In this document: piece by piece, positions 34,456 through 46,569 of the stretch
Layout: every line of letters starts with the position of its first letter
How positions within the stretch are numbered: the first letter of the stretch is position 1
NCBI GenBank assembly: GCA_963693085.1
Contig: OY856409.1
Coordinates: 504,885,303 to 504,949,302 of the forward strand
Length of the DNA: 64,000 nucleotides
Source: Alisma plantago-aquatica
Taxonomy: Eukaryota; Streptophyta; Magnoliopsida; Alismatales; Alismataceae
Direction: 5' to 3'
Notes under the pieces: generated by a model
Seen by the model: the letters and a program-made list of their open reading frames with translations, nothing else
Told to the model about the DNA's origin: nothing
The model's database searches: none
Translations under genes and position numbers: made by a program

Positions 34456-35052
34456 ATGAACTGGGCCTCTATGTCAATGTTAACGTTCCCTATTGAAGAA
34501 CAATTGGACATCATCCTAGATGATCGTTCCTTAAACCAATTGGTCATACCCAAACATTGGCATTTTCTAAAAGGAAGACACTACATGCCTGGTAAAGTGA
34601 CCCTAACTTTTGGCAATTATTCACATGTTATCGAGGTTGAGTATGATTTGGCGGGAAATCTTGTATCAAAATCCGGTTGGCGTGATTGGATTGGAGAGAT
34701 GCATGTGGTCCGTTCCAACAGGCTTTTTGTCTGTCCAGTTGGTCATAATTCCATCAAAGTTTGGATAACCAACATCAACTGCGAGACCCCCGATCATCTT
34801 CTGTGGTATGAGCGTACGGCGTCGGATATCATCTATGAGGAATCTGAATCTGAGGCCCCTGTCAGTTCAGATTCGTCTAAATACAGTGAGGAGCTTCGTG
34901 ACACAGCTTCATCATCAAAAAGACCACGGTAAGTCCAATTAACAAATATAATTGTCAACACAAAAAATTTGTGTTTACACTTTTTGTTTGAAAGCAATCA
35001 ATACTCATAGCTGCTTTCTATTCTGAACATCAGGAGAAGATCGCCACAATGA
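34456..35052 (+). CDS. B3-like DNA-binding-domain protein carried by CACTA-1
   Basis: Predicted from two exons, 34456-34928 and 35034-35052, joined across a donor GTAAGT and an acceptor CATCAG, giving about 163 residues. The open exon is preceded by an acceptor TTGTGCAG (34423-34430), so a further 5' exon is possible and the ATG at 34456 is a choice. Residues about 30-105 resemble a B3 domain: QLVIPKHWHFL, KVTLTFG..., VEYDLAGNLV, SGWRDWIG and NSIKVWI follow the usual (L/V)IP, GW..F and final beta-strand order. The usual GD before the last strands is absent. The C-terminus is acidic and serine-rich and ends in KRPRRRSPQ, a possible nuclear signal. The equivalent place in CACTA-3 lacks this block. 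The B3 assignment is by eye; host capture or an element-specific binding protein are both possible. Confidence 0.5.
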
Positions 35053-35401
35053 TAAGTCCTCGAAGTTACTGATGTGGGACCATGTTGGTGTAGTATTTAG
35101 TTGTCTATCTATCTAGACTTGTTTGTATTAATAGTTTTTTTAATTATGCGCATATTTAGGGGTACACCAACCCCTTTGTTTAGTTACTGATTAGGGGTAC
35201 ACCCCTGTGTGGATGTAAAAAGAGATTAATGAATGGAACTGAAACTTGCTACATGAATGCTTATAACTGAATGTAAATGATGAACTTTTCCCAAAATTGC
35301 CAATCATGCTTTTAAAGACATCAATAATCACCCTAACTTGAAGAACTAGGATTTTAGGTATAAGAATGACAACACATTATTTGTTGGCCTAGAAACTCGT
35401 T

Positions 35402-35430
35402 CAAGATTTACTCATTAGGAGTAAATCTTG
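35402..35430. repeat. Short perfect hairpin in CACTA-1
   Basis: CAAGATTTACTC pairs with GAGTAAATCTTG over a 5-base loop. The same hairpin is present in CACTA-2 (about 49709-49737) and CACTA-3 (about 54333-54361), always about 20 bases before the long hairpin. Confidence 0.85.
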
Positions 35431-35452
35431 GATAGTCCCCAATTTGGGACTG

Positions 35453-35646
35453 TTCTTGAACACCTAATCTCGCTTAGGATGTAAGTGTATAATGTGTATT
35501 GGGTTTTCAAGAAAATTTCGGCAGCATTTCCCCGTTTGTTCTCTAAGTACATATGTACTTGGAGAACAGCGGGGAAATGCTGCTGAAATTTTCTTGAAAA
35601 CCCAATACACATTATACACTTACTAGTGAGATTAGGTGTTCAAGAA
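35453..35646. repeat. Conserved 194-bp hairpin before CACTA-1 transposase
   Basis: The arms run from TTCTTGAACACCTAATC to GATTAGGTGTTCAAGAA with the centre at ACATATGT. They include GTGTATAATGTGTATTGGG / CCCAATACACATTATACAC and GCATTTCCCCG / CGGGGAAATGC. It ends about 110 bases before the transposase ATG. It is probably in the transcript leader or an intron, since a CATAG acceptor directly precedes the ATG. Confidence 0.9.
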
Positions 35647-35755
35647 TGGATAGGTGGTACACATTTATTATATATAATAATGACATCACATGTATTTGTT
35701 AACCCTAGACCCTAATCTTATCCTAATATATACTTGTTTTCTCTTTGATCATAGA

Positions 35756-38700
35756 ATGGATAGATCATGGATGTCCATTCGCAATCGCTGCACCCCAGAG
35801 TTTATTTCTGGTCTTGACCAGTTCATTAGATTTGCCGAGGAACATAGGAAACAACCTAGAGATAGGTTCTACTGTCCATGTAGGCATTGCGGTAACAACT
35901 TGAAAGTCAACATTGGTGATGAAATCAAAACTCATGTCATGTGCAACGGGATTATACAAGGCTATACAGAATGGCACTGGCATGGAGAGATTTCAAACCC
36001 GAAACGAGTGGATGTCGATAGCAGTACTTGTGTGGAAGAAGAAATTGCCTACGATGACGTAGATGTGAATGAACCAGTTCTAGTAGACATCGTTGATGCG
36101 ATGTTGGATAGTTGTGGGGTAGAGCACACCGATCCACCTCCCATTTTTAGAAACATTGTGCATGATGTTGAGATGTCGTTATACATAGGTTGTACTGAGT
36201 TTACAAAGCTTAACGCTGTGTTGAGATTGTATAAGTTGAAAGCTAACAATAGATGGAGCAACAAAAGCTTCACGTCATTGCTGTCTTTGTTGAAAGAAAT
36301 GCTTCCTGAAGGAAACGAGCTGCCAATCTCAACATACCAGGTAAAGAAATTGTTGTGCCCAATGGGAATGGATGCCAAGAAGATACACACATGCCTGAAT
36401 GATTGTGTGTTATTTCAAAAGGACTATGCGGATTTGAAAGATTGTCCAAAATGTGGTGTGTCGCGGTATAAATTGACGACTTCGGGGGAGTCCAAAACTG
36501 GTTCTCCTGCCAAGGTGATGTGGTATCTACCTATAATATCACGGTTTCAATACTTATTTTCCAATCCGATAGATGCGAAGAATTTGAGGTGGCATGCAGA
36601 TGTTAAGAAAAATAATGATGGATCCTACGACATGCGTCTGATTCCCCACAGTGGAAGAAGATTGATGTATTGTACCCTGAATTTGGTGAAGAAGTCAGGA
36701 ATCTAAGACTTGGGCTTTGTACAGATGGGATGAATCCGTACGGGACATTGAGCAGCCAACATAGCACTTGGCCAGTCATGCTTGTTATATACAATCTTCC
36801 TCCCTGGCTGTGTATGAAAAATAAGTACGTAATGTTGTCATTGTTGATATCGGGCCCTAAACAACCTGGAAATGACATCGATGTTTATCTTGAACCTATG
36901 ATTGATGACTTAAAGAAACTCTGGGGTGAAGGTGTGATGACCTATGATGCTTCACGAAGAGAGACATTTCGTTTGCATGCTATGTTGTTTTGCACTATTA
37001 ATGACTTTCCAGCATATGGAAATTTGTCTGGATATAGTGTCAAAGGAGCTAAAGCGTGTCCTATATGTGAAGAGAACACCGATTCAACAAGACTAAAACA
37101 TGGCGGTAAGAATGTATATCTCGGTCATCGAAGGTTTCTTCCAAAATTCCATCCGTATCGTAGGAAGCACAAAGCACTCAATGGATTGAATGAGGAACGC
37201 AGTGCACCTAAACCTATATCAGGGGAGGTTGTTTATGAAAGAGTAAAAGACTTTGTCAATGAATTTGGTAAGAGATCACAATGTACTACACAGAGTGACA
37301 ATTCTTCATTCAAGAAGAAGTCAATATTTTGGGATCTTCCTTATTGGAGTTCTTTGACAGTCAGACATTGTATCGATGTAATGCACGTTGAGAAAAATGT
37401 CTGTGATAGCATCATTGGTACTCTGTTAAATATACCAGGTAAGACTAAAGATGGGATAAAATCCAGACTGGACCTACGTGAAATGGGAATAAGGTCAGAA
37501 TTAACAGAATCACGTGAAATGGGTAATAAAAGAACATACTTACCTCCCACTTGTTACACGTTGTCTAGAAAGGAGAAGAAAGCTTTTTGTGAATGCTTGG
37601 TAAATGTTAAGGTGCCACATGATTACTCATCCAACATCCGTAGATTGGTATCAATGAAAGATCTGAAGTTGATAGGTCTTAAATCTCATGATTGTCACAC
37701 TCTAATGCAACAAATATTGCCCTTGGCAATTCGATCTATATTGCCAAAGCATGTAAGGTTTGCAATCACCAGACTTTGTTTCTTTTTCAACAGTCTCTGC
37801 AGCAAAGTTATTGACCCTGAGACTCTCGATAATTTGCAAAGAGAAGTGGTTGTTACCCTATGTTAGCTTGAGATGTATTTCCCTCCTTCGTTCTTTGATA
37901 TCATGGTACATCTTGTTGTCCACTTGACTAGGGAAGTGAAAATCTTGGGACCGGTTTTCTTGCATCGGATGTATCCCTTTGAACAATACATGAGCATTTT
38001 TAAAGGTGATGTTTGAAACCGTTATCGGCCTGAAGGGAGTATTATTGAAGGTTATGTGGCGAGAGAGGTTATGGATTTCTGCAATGACTTTCTCAGTGGT
38101 AATGACACTCCTGATAATGACAAGAATATTGACGAGCTATTTGGCAAAGGAATTTTGGGATCACGTGTGAAAGTAATCAGTCGTGAGCAGTTGGAACAAG
38201 GTCATTTGTATATTTTACACAACATGGATGAAGTGAACGTTTATATCAAGGAACATACCAATTTCATCAAAAGACAATATCCTCGAGCCAATACAATGTG
38301 GCTTGCTAGAGAGCATAACAAGACTTTTATTAAGTGGTTTGAAGATAAAGTCTTACATCAACTATCTCAAACACCAGATGATATTACTGAAACTATCAAA
38401 TGTCTCGCCTTTAAACCAAAGTTGACTGTTATGTCTTATGAAGGGTATGACATTAATGGATTCACATATTACACAAAGCGCCAAGATGATAAGAGTGTCG
38501 TCCAAAACAGTGGGGTCACCCTTCAAGCATCGACTATGTTTTTTGCAAGTGCAAAGGATAAGAGTCCACGTGAAGCTAAAATGTCATATTACGGTGTCAT
38601 TGAAGAGATATGGGAATTTGACTACATAGATTTCAGAATTCCGCTCTTCAAATGTAATTGGGTTGATAACACCAAAGGAGTTATAGTGGATGAATTGGGT

Positions 38701-39003
38701 TTCACTTTAGTGAACTTTGAAAAGATTGGCGAGAAGGCTGAACCATTCATATTGGCATCACAGGAGAAACAAGTATTTTATATCGATGATCCTGCAAATG
38801 ATAAATGGTCGGTTGTTCTTCAAAGTAAAATACAGTTCATTGAAGATCCTATAGATGAAGAACAATACTATGATAAGTATGATGAATCCAGTCCATTCTC
38901 AGTTGGGTTGCTAACACCAACAAATATTGAAGCTAATGATGACTTGTATGTGCACGAAGATCACAATAAAGGATTGTTAATTGATAAAAAATCGCAATAT
39001 TAG
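35756..39003 (+). pseudogene. CACTA-1 transposase (TNPD-type, ORF1)
   Basis: The start is at MDRSWMSIRNRCTPEF, right after an acceptor-like CATAG. Domains in order: an N-terminal transposase-associated zinc region (FYCPCRHCGNN, GYTEWHWHGE, to about residue 80), the Transposase_21 core (YPEFGEEVRNLRLGLCTDGMN, WPVMLVIYNLPPW, RHCIDVMHVEKN), DUF4218 (LPKHVRFAITRLC, YPFEQYMSIFKG) and DUF4216 (IWEFDYIDFRIPLFKCNWVD). The lesions are one missing G near 36620 relative to CACTA-2 that shifts the frame, a TAG at 37864-37866 where CACTA-2 has CAG, and a TGA at about 38016 where CACTA-2 has CGA. The transposase normally cuts and joins the element ends. With three lesions this copy should be inactive. Confidence 0.9.
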
Positions 39004-39119
39004 AGGTATGTTTTCTTTTATACGTTTTTATTTTTCTGAATATGTGAACTTTACATATCCGTTAACATATGTTATTGCATTACTATTTAATTGCAATGTT
39101 CTGTGTTACATTAACATGT

Positions 39120-39577
39120 AGGAGTTTTGATGAGTTCAAAAAGGCTGGAGGAAAGGTCCCCACGAAAAAGAACCAGCCAATAATTTGGAAGAATGTGAAA
39201 TTAAGTTCCCGACTGTAATATATGTATATATTATTTATGTGAACAGTGCTTAATTACTTGTATTTTTTAATATTTTGTATGTTTGAATTTATAATGTGCT
39301 ACACAAGACAACGAATGGGCATGTGGATACTATGTGATGCGATATATGCACATGATTATCAAACATGCCGCACTGGACATCGATTGTATTGCTCAGGTAT
39401 TATATAGTCTCATTAGATAATATGAAATATTCTTCTCTTATTTATAGCTCATTAATTATATATATACATCATTCTCTTTATAGGTGTTTAAAGCTGACCC
39501 CACTACAGGAACGGACTTACTAGATGTACATGCTCCCTATACGATCGGAGAATTAAATGAAGTAAGAGAAGAATAGG
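39120..39577 (+). pseudogene. CACTA-1 remnant of ORF2 (C48/Ulp1-like tail)
   Basis: Three exons match the last exons of the CACTA-3 second gene: FDEFKKAGGKVPTKKNQP (about 39121-39206), QDNEWACGYYVMRYMHMII (about 39298-39396) and a last exon (about 39484-39577) ending EEWA changed to a stop at GAATAG. The catalytic Cys block is present, but the His and Asp exons and the whole En/Spm-type domain are deleted. The deletion joins the end of ORF1 to the intron before the first of these exons. Confidence 0.75.
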
Positions 39578-39944
39578 CAACAACCATACAAATAGTGGGG
39601 GTTTTAAAATATAATTGGGATGTTGATAGCGAATAATGACTAAAGAATGATATTTTGTAAATGAATTTCTGAATTATAATATATGTGTGAATGTTTCTAC
39701 ATGTCTGGATGTTTCTACATGTGTCTGAGTGAAAATGAATGAAAGTGTTGGTTGCTATATGAATGTTTCTACACGTGTGAATGTGAATGAATGGAACTAC
39801 AAATTGCTAGATACATGAATGTTTCTAAATGTGTGAAAATAAAATGGAACTGCAGGTTGTATTGCTAAATGCATGTGTGAATATTTTTGTTGTTAAATTT
39901 GCAGGTTTGTGGCATGTTGTTGGCTGATATCAATGGATGTCATA

Positions 39945-39968
39945 AAACCTGCAGTTAACTGCAGGTTT
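39945..39968. repeat. CACTA-1 3' palindrome
   Basis: AAACCTGCAGTT is followed directly by AACTGCAGGTTT, a perfect 24-bp palindrome. CACTA-3 (58871-58902) has the same arms with an 8-base loop. CACTA-2 (61754-61785) has it with two changed pairs. Confidence 0.85.
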
Positions 39969-40017
39969 CTCATCCTGCGACCAGCCACAACAGGTCTGCA
40001 GACTGACAGAAAAAAAA

Positions 40018-40401
40018 ACAATAGGCGTCAGTTATTTGTATAACACCGACACACAAAGTTATAGTGTCGGTTTTATATAAATAACCGACGCCTGTTTCCT
40101 GTGGCGCGAAGGTATATGGCGTCGGTTTATTATCTAATAATTGACGCTGATAGTGGCCAAGATGGCGCCCTTTCTGTGGCGCGAAGGTATATGGTGTTAG
40201 TTTCTTATCTAATAACCGACGCCTATACCTTCACGCCACAGGAAACAGGCACGATTTCAGTGGCACGCGAAGAGTTTGGGCGTCGGTTTTGGAATCGACA
40301 CTTAATGGGTGAGCTTTTAGTGTCGCCCACATAGGTGTTGCTTAGAAACCGACACTAAAGGCTTTAAATAACCGACACTAAAGGTAGGTTCTGTAGTAGT
40401 G
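40018..40401. repeat. CACTA-1 3' subterminal repeats and terminal repeat
   Basis: Three imperfect units built of GGCGCGAAGGTATATGGCGT / TTATCTAATAACCGACGC precede the terminal repeat. They are related to those of CACTA-3. Confidence 0.8.
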
Positions 40402-43400
40402 AACAGGTTACAAAAAGGCATACTAAGATCATACATCGTGAAACCTCATCAAAATACCCCCAAGGACATGAGAGTACAGGGAGGACTCTAGGACTCTACT
40501 ACAAAACAACCACAGTAGCATATCCAACCTTGCTTTCTACTGATCTTCTTGCTGCTCAGCCGCAACACTACGATCACCCCACATCTAACTCGATCACCTA
40601 AAAAGGTTGAAACCAGCGGGGTGAGACACACAGTCCCAGCGAGAAACATAACTCCCCGCCGAACTATAAAATCTCAAAGAAGCTAGAGCAGATAGAACAT
40701 GTAGTAGATATAACCATATCATATATGAAATATGAAGAGTAGGGTTATATATAACAGCTTACCATGATACATGAGAAGCATATAACTAGCTGCAAGGAGT
40801 ATTTAGGACATGTATATAAAACAATCATACATTATGCAAGGCCTCAACTAATGTTTCGTGTTTGCCCTAAGCAGATATACTATACGGATGGATTACCATT
40901 TATTATGCCCTGAGGAAATGAGTCGTACCGCTCAAATCCAACCTTTGGTTGCGAAACCCAAAGTCAGTGCCATACAAGGTTAATGGAAGAGCTGAACTCC
41001 ACGACCTCACCCCTCGTGGTCAGTGTACAAGAACCAAAGTAGGACTGCAGTCTCTTACTTAAGTGACCTCAGTCACAGGGTTAGCTCCGCAGGCTACCCT
41101 TTCCTCTAGCCCGCCTTGGTACAGGTCTTGACGCTAGTATATCTTGAGCCATGGGCCTATTCACCGTGCTCCTGAGCCATGAACACATTCATGCTCTATC
41201 ACACTGAGCCATGGGCCTATTCACCATGCTCTTATACACATCTTGAGTCTACAACCGCAGTTGCACTCTAATCCTCCTATTTTCAGCTAGGAGAAACCCC
41301 ACATACTCAACAATATGCGCTCCAGGTTAACCCGCAGGAGAACCTATTTTACCATCACCAGCTCCTGACGATGATGGATCTATGGCCATGGCAAACTACA
41401 TGAAAGGTTCATCTGTAATTAATTAATGCATTTTAAGTGGATTGTTGGGGTCAACCAAGTTATAATAAGTAAAGTATAAACAAAGAATAAACCACATAGA
41501 TTCCTTCATTCTGTGTCACACAGTTATTTCTATTCTCAATGCCATCAACATCATCACGATCCATCTCAAGGATCTTACATCACATATTGCCACTTGGCCT
41601 CTTGCCAATCATCATGATCCATCACAAGGATCCAACATCACAGGGATTCCATTCCATCGTTAAGCACATGTTACCAACACACATGCAACACTCATCATGT
41701 AGTTCTCATAACACATAGTGTTTCTCAATATCAAGAGAATGTCACCAAGGACATCATTATAGCTCATCCCTGAGTACACATCTCATTTGATGAAACCTAC
41801 ATGGTTAGTGTGCTCAAGAGTAGATAAAAACTTCATCATCGAGACATATTTGTGCAACATTAGATGAGCATGCATATAACATCCATATATAAACATTCCA
41901 ACTATATTAGGGTTTCAAGCGTAACAACAACATGTTGGGTAAAGGATAACCCAGACCAAGACATACCACGACCCTCACTAAAGCATATCGGGTAAGGGAC
42001 TAGCCTTCACCAAAAGATCACGCCACAACCCAAACTTATGGTATCGGTTAAAGGAAACTAGCCACATCTACTTGTATCGGCCAACACTATCAGCCAACAC
42101 CCATAATGGGCAAGCCATAAGAAAGTTGATAATGTGTAGCATCATACCGTGCAACCTGTATCACCCAAGCGACACATCCTGTCATGCAATGCAGTGTCGT
42201 TGATGCTATGCGGTGCAACGCCAGACCATGTCACCCAACCAAAGATCAGTAGGCGTCCTAGCATGCAACGTTGTGTCGTGCTACCTACATTGTGCAACTC
42301 CCTAAGACGGGCAACGTCATGACGGGCAACACACCTACATGGGGTAACGGACAGCACTACCTAAGAGGGTATCGTGCAAAGCAGTAGCAACGCCCGACGC
42401 CCAACCAAAATGCATAACACCCAAGGGGTCAAGAAGGCAGCCACCTACTATATCGCCCAAACTCTAACTCAAAGGAAGAGAGGGATATCGGGCAGCACTA
42501 CCCATCATGGTTGTCATGCAAAACAAGGCCATGATGCCCAAGAGGTCAACTCCTCCAAAACACACATCGGCTAAGGGACCAACTAGGTGTCAACCAACCA
42601 TATCGTCCAAACCCTAACCCTAGGGTAGGAAATGGATATCGATCACCACACCTACAACCATGTTGGGCAACAAGCTCCAAGACACAACCATCCATATCAG
42701 GTTACTAGGGTTAGAAGGTCTCAACCTCATCACAACCATCCACACCATATCGCCCAAGGATACCAAGAGTGTTGGCTCACCTCTCAACAACCAAGTGAGA
42801 GGGCTTTTTCTCAACCTCAAGCATATCGAGCAACAAGGGTAGAACAACACCCTATCGGCCAACCAACTCAACATATCGCCCAAACATCTAGGCTATGTGC
42901 TCACATTTCAACAACTAAGGTGAGAGAGGGGTTTTTCCCAAGAAACTAAAGCATAGGATCACCTCTAAAGTCCAAGGAGAGAAAGGGGTTTTGCCCAAGA
43001 ACACACTACACACACCTTTGAACTAAGAAACCCTAAGCTCACCTCTCAACTAAAGTGAGAGAGGGGTTTTTCTCAAGATCCCCTAATCCAAAGGATAGGT
43101 CGACACAAAGGGAAACCATCTCACCAAAAAATGTCCAACATGATCTAGGGCACATGTAGGGCAGCAACATAACCAACTAAAGCAAGAAGCATTACTAGCA
43201 AGGTATGTAAGGCCGATCAAGATAACATAGCAGAGCAACATGTAAAGGAGATAGTATAGTTAGGGTTAGGAGTTATGTAACCCGCCTTAAGCACACTCCT
43301 TCAAGATCCAAAGCTCCAAGGCACCACCTTCAACCACCTCAAAAAGAGAAGAGAAACCCTATTACCACCATAGCCAAAACAACAAGGAAGAAGATGGTAC

Positions 43401-44142
43401 CAAGGAGGAAGGGAGAGAGATACTCACCAACTAGAGAAGAAAGGAGCAAGAACACTAGGGTTTCAGCCACCACTAGGGTAGAAGAGAACCACGGCTACAA
43501 GATGTATCATCCACTACTCTTCTCCAAGGGATATCGACCACTAAGGGAAAGAGAGCAACTAAGGGAACTAAAGGGACCACTAGCAAGCAAAGAGAGGGGT
43601 ATATATGCAAGAGGGTAAGGGGGAGATCAAGGCAAGGTGGCATCCACTAAGGACCACTTGTCCAAGGGTCACACCACATGCTAGCACCCCAACACCACTT
43701 GTCTAAGGTCTCGCCACTTGCTAGCAACAAGCACCACATGTCCAAAGAGGGTGACACAAATGATGCTAGGTGGAGGGGTCTGTGTCGTCCAACATGGCAA
43801 CCCGACACACCCACCAGCACCCCTGGCTGATACACCACTTGGCTGACACACCATGGCCGACACAAGGCACCTCTTTCCTGACACACTCAAGCAACGAGGA
43901 AGGGCTTCAAGCCCAATAATAAGCCCAAGCTTAAAAAAGCTCAAACAGGGCCCAAAACAATTCAAGCAAGGCGCCCAACTCATCCTCTAAACCCTAGAGG
44001 ATGCAAAGAGATACAAAGGGATCTCTCAAGGTGGCAATTTTGCATGGAAACCCTAGAACTTGGGTAAATTGCAAGTTGCACCAAAAAGACCTACAACAAA
44101 GCACAACAACCCTAATCACACCTCAGGTGATTAAGCAAGCCT

Positions 44143-44652
44143 CTAAACATAAGGTTTAGGCAAAGAAAACATGGTAAGCCCAAAACGAAGGTAAGGGTCC
44201 TTACAAGCCATAAACCCCAACAAAAGGATTGTTCCCCCGAAATCTGAAGAGAAAAGCAAGGGATACTTCCTCGTCATATCTTCATCAAGCTCCCACGTGG
44301 CTTCCTCAATGCCACGATGATTCCAGAGAACCATCACAAGAACCAGGTCCTTCCTCTTCAGTTTCTTCACCGGTCTATCAACGATTACTACTAAACCTTC
44401 CTCGTAGGTCATATCTTCATCAAGCTCAACCTCAACTGGTTGTATCACTGTCTCTATTCCTGGATGACTTTTCTTCAGCATACTAACATGGAACATTAGA
44501 TGCAATCTGTGTATCTCTGGTGGTAACTCCAACTTGTAAGATGCTATTCCAACATGTGCTATCACTGGATATGGTCCCATATACCTGGGAGCCAACTTGT
44601 CTTTCCTTCCAAACCTTAGCACGCCTTTCCATGGAGAGACTTTGAGATACAC
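44143..44652 (-). CDS. Gypsy integrase C-terminus with chromodomain
   Basis: An open frame of 169 codons from MYLKVSPWKGVLRFGRK (about 44650) through APRYMGPYPVI, LPPEIHRLHLMFHVSMLKK and DLVLVMVLWNHRGIEEATWEL to RKYPLLF. This is the GPF/Y-type integrase end followed by the short chromodomain of chromoviruses, which directs insertion to particular chromatin. A stop just upstream (within CCAGGTGTGAGATAAG) separates it from the integrase core, so it is part of a broken polyprotein. The last ~30 codons run into the LTR. Confidence 0.8.
   Translation of the reverse strand: MYLKVSPWKGVLRFGRKDKLAPRYMGPYPVIAHVGIASYKLELPPEIHRLHLMFHVSMLKKSHPGIETVIQPVEVELDEDMTYEEGLVVIVDRPVKKLKRKDLVLVMVLWNHRGIEEATWELDEDMTRKYPLLFSSDFGGTILLLGFMACKDPYLRFGLTMFSLPKPYV
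44223..44240 (-). other. Polypurine-like tract region of gypsy element
   Basis: On the minus strand CGGGGGAACAATCCTTT immediately precedes the LTR start TGTTGGGG. It is only partly purine, so its role as plus-strand primer is inferred from position. Confidence 0.4.
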
Positions 44653-44658
44653 CTTATC

Positions 44659-45543
44659 TCACACCTGGAACTCTAGAGGTCGGCGGTGATTATCTACATA
44701 AGACTTATGTCTATCTTGTGTCGCTTTCAACTGTTGTTGTATCACCTTGATCTTCTCTGTCATCTGTTGCACTAACTCAGGACCCAAAAGCTGATATTCG
44801 CCAGACTCGTACCAACATAAAGGAGATCTACACTTTCTACCGTAAAACGCTTCATAAGGTGCCATGTCAATACTCTGCTGGTAACTGTTGTTGGAAGCAA
44901 ACTCAATCATACTGAGATGCACGTCCCAACTTCCTAGGAACTGCATAACAAAAGCTCTTAGAAGATCTTCCAAAGTCTGAATAGTCCTTTCATATTGCCT
45001 ATCTATCTGCAGATGGAAAGCAGTACTGAACCTCAACTGTGTTCCTAACGCCTTATGCAACTGTTCCCAAAAATGACTTGTGAACTGAGGACCTCTGTCA
45101 GAGACTATTGTTGCTGGCACTCTATGCAAACGCACTATCTCATCAACATATGCGTGTGCAAGCTTCTCTGTTGTATACGTTGTCTTTACTAGAATGAAAT
45201 GAGTAGACTTTATCAATCTGTCCACTATCACCTAGATGGAATCATGATTCTTAGCTATCCTCAGGAGACCAACTATGAAATCCATGGTTATATGATCCCA
45301 CTTCCACTATGGTATCGACATGGGTTGCAACATTCCTACCGACTTCTAATGTTCTGCCTTAACTTGTTGAAATATTGCACATTTTTCCACGAACTCAGCT
45401 ACATCTTTCTTTAAACCAGGCCACCAATACAGATCCTTCAGATTGTGATACATCTTGGTGACACCTGGATGCATATCATACATAGACGTGTGTGCTTCCT
45501 CGAGCACTAACTTTCTTAGATTATCAGCATCGGGAACCATCAT
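44659..45543 (-). pseudogene. Gypsy integrase zinc region and catalytic core
   Basis: The zinc region (45543-45346) reads EEAHTSMYDMHPGVTKMYHNL and KCAIFQ. The last Cys of HHCC is changed to Phe. Stops follow, then the core (45231-44659): IVDRLIKSTHFI, IVSDRGPQFTSHFWEQL, and DRQYERTIQTLEDLLRAFV, giving the D, D and E catalytic residues, then APYEAFYGRKCRSPL. Integrase would insert the element's DNA copy into chromosomes. Confidence 0.8.
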
Positions 45544-45689
45544 CCTGTTATGGTAACAAACTAGTCCATCCTCAGACTCATGGAAACCATCACGCTTCTC
45601 ACTACCGAACTCTGATCTGATCAGCTGCGCTGTTGCATCTGCTTGATGTGCTTCTATGATCTATTGTCTCAATGTAGGCTTCACCTGTA

Positions 45690-46520
45690 TTTATGCCAAT
45701 AGTCCTACCAACAAAGAGACTTCCAACTGTACATTCATCTGCCGTAAAGAGATGAACATATCCCGCCTATGGCATATCAAAGAACTCAATTGTGCCTTCC
45801 TCGTGGGAAAAGAAGAAGACTTCCTGCTAAACACATCTGCTACTACATTCACCTTACCTAGGTGATACTCGATGGTGCAATCATAATCAGTGATTAACTC
45901 CATCCAGCACCATTAACGCGTGTTCAATTCATTCTGTGAGAAGATGTACTTCAGGTTCTTATGATCCGTAAAGATCTGACACACTTCCCCATAAAGATAG
46001 TGTCTCCAAATCTTCAATGCATGGACCACCGCTGCCAACTCCAAATCATGTGTTAGATAGCTTTCCTAATGTTTCTTAAGTTGCCGAGAAGTATTAAAAA
46101 CCACATGATCTTCCTACATCAGCACACAACCTAAGCCCTTCTTGGAAGCATCATAGAAAACAATATAGCCTTTCCCTTGTTCTGGCAACACTAACATCGG
46201 AGCACTTGTCAGCTTCTCCTTCAAACTCTAAAAAGCTTGCTGACACTGACCATCCCAAATAAAAGTTACATCCTTTCTGGTCAACCTTGTTAAAGGCAAC
46301 GGGATCACACTAAAGTTCCTTATAAACCTCTGGTAGTATCTGGTTAATCCCAAAAAACTATGGACTTCAGTTGGTGTCTTTGGTTGCTCCCACTCTGCTA
46401 CTGACTCCACCTTCTTGGGGTCCACTCTGATCCCTTCCGCTGAGATCACATGACCCAAGAAAGTCACTTCCTTCAGCCAAAACTCACACTTACTAAAATT
46501 GTCATACAACTAATGTTGTC
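45690..46520 (-). pseudogene. Gypsy RNase H and connection domain
   Basis: [48 protein letters not shown] (46509-46228), then after a frame break [32 protein letters not shown], and DYDCTIEYHLGKVNVVADVFSRK (to about 45830). Several stops lie in the middle part. Confidence 0.75.
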
Positions 46521-46569
46521 GAAGGAGAGTCAACGCTTATCGAAGGTGATGTTTGTGATGTTGGCTGTC

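Larger units (their letters stand above)
32975..40401 (+). mobile_element. CACTA-1 (En/Spm), 7427 bp
   Basis: The left end is CACTACTACAGAAATGG and the right end is the complement of CACTACTACAGAACC. It is flanked by AAC at 32972-32974 and 40402-40404. Contents in order: subterminal AACCGAC/GTCGGTT repeats, a GC-rich leader, a spliced B3-like gene, two hairpins, a near-complete transposase (ORF1), the last exons of the second gene (ORF2), a 3' stem-loop and 3' subterminal repeats. It is closely related to CACTA-3: the first ~57 bases are almost identical. Confidence 0.95.
32642..44222 (-). repeat. 3' LTR of gypsy element, split by CACTA-1
   Basis: The plus-strand ends are TGTGACATCCCACCATC at 32642 and CCCCAACA at 44222. 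The first matches TGTAACATCCCGCCATC at 63955, where the other LTR starts. Removing CACTA-1 and one AAC leaves about 4.15 kb. The sequence contains a (TA)n tract (32806-32869) and, at about 43600-43606, a minus-strand TATATA likely to be the promoter. Many short frames between 40405 and 44142 have no motifs and are not genes. Confidence 0.8.

Noticed and set aside
35765..36390. Minus-strand frames opposite the transposase
   Set aside because: Mirror frames of the transposase N-terminus. The same frames recur at 50100-50728 and 54697-54915 only because the sense strand is conserved.
40405..44142. Numerous 60-105 codon frames, such as 42632-42949 and 43681-43983
   Set aside because: All lie in the gypsy LTR and are built on repeats such as AGTGAGAGAGGGGTTTTT. 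No domain.
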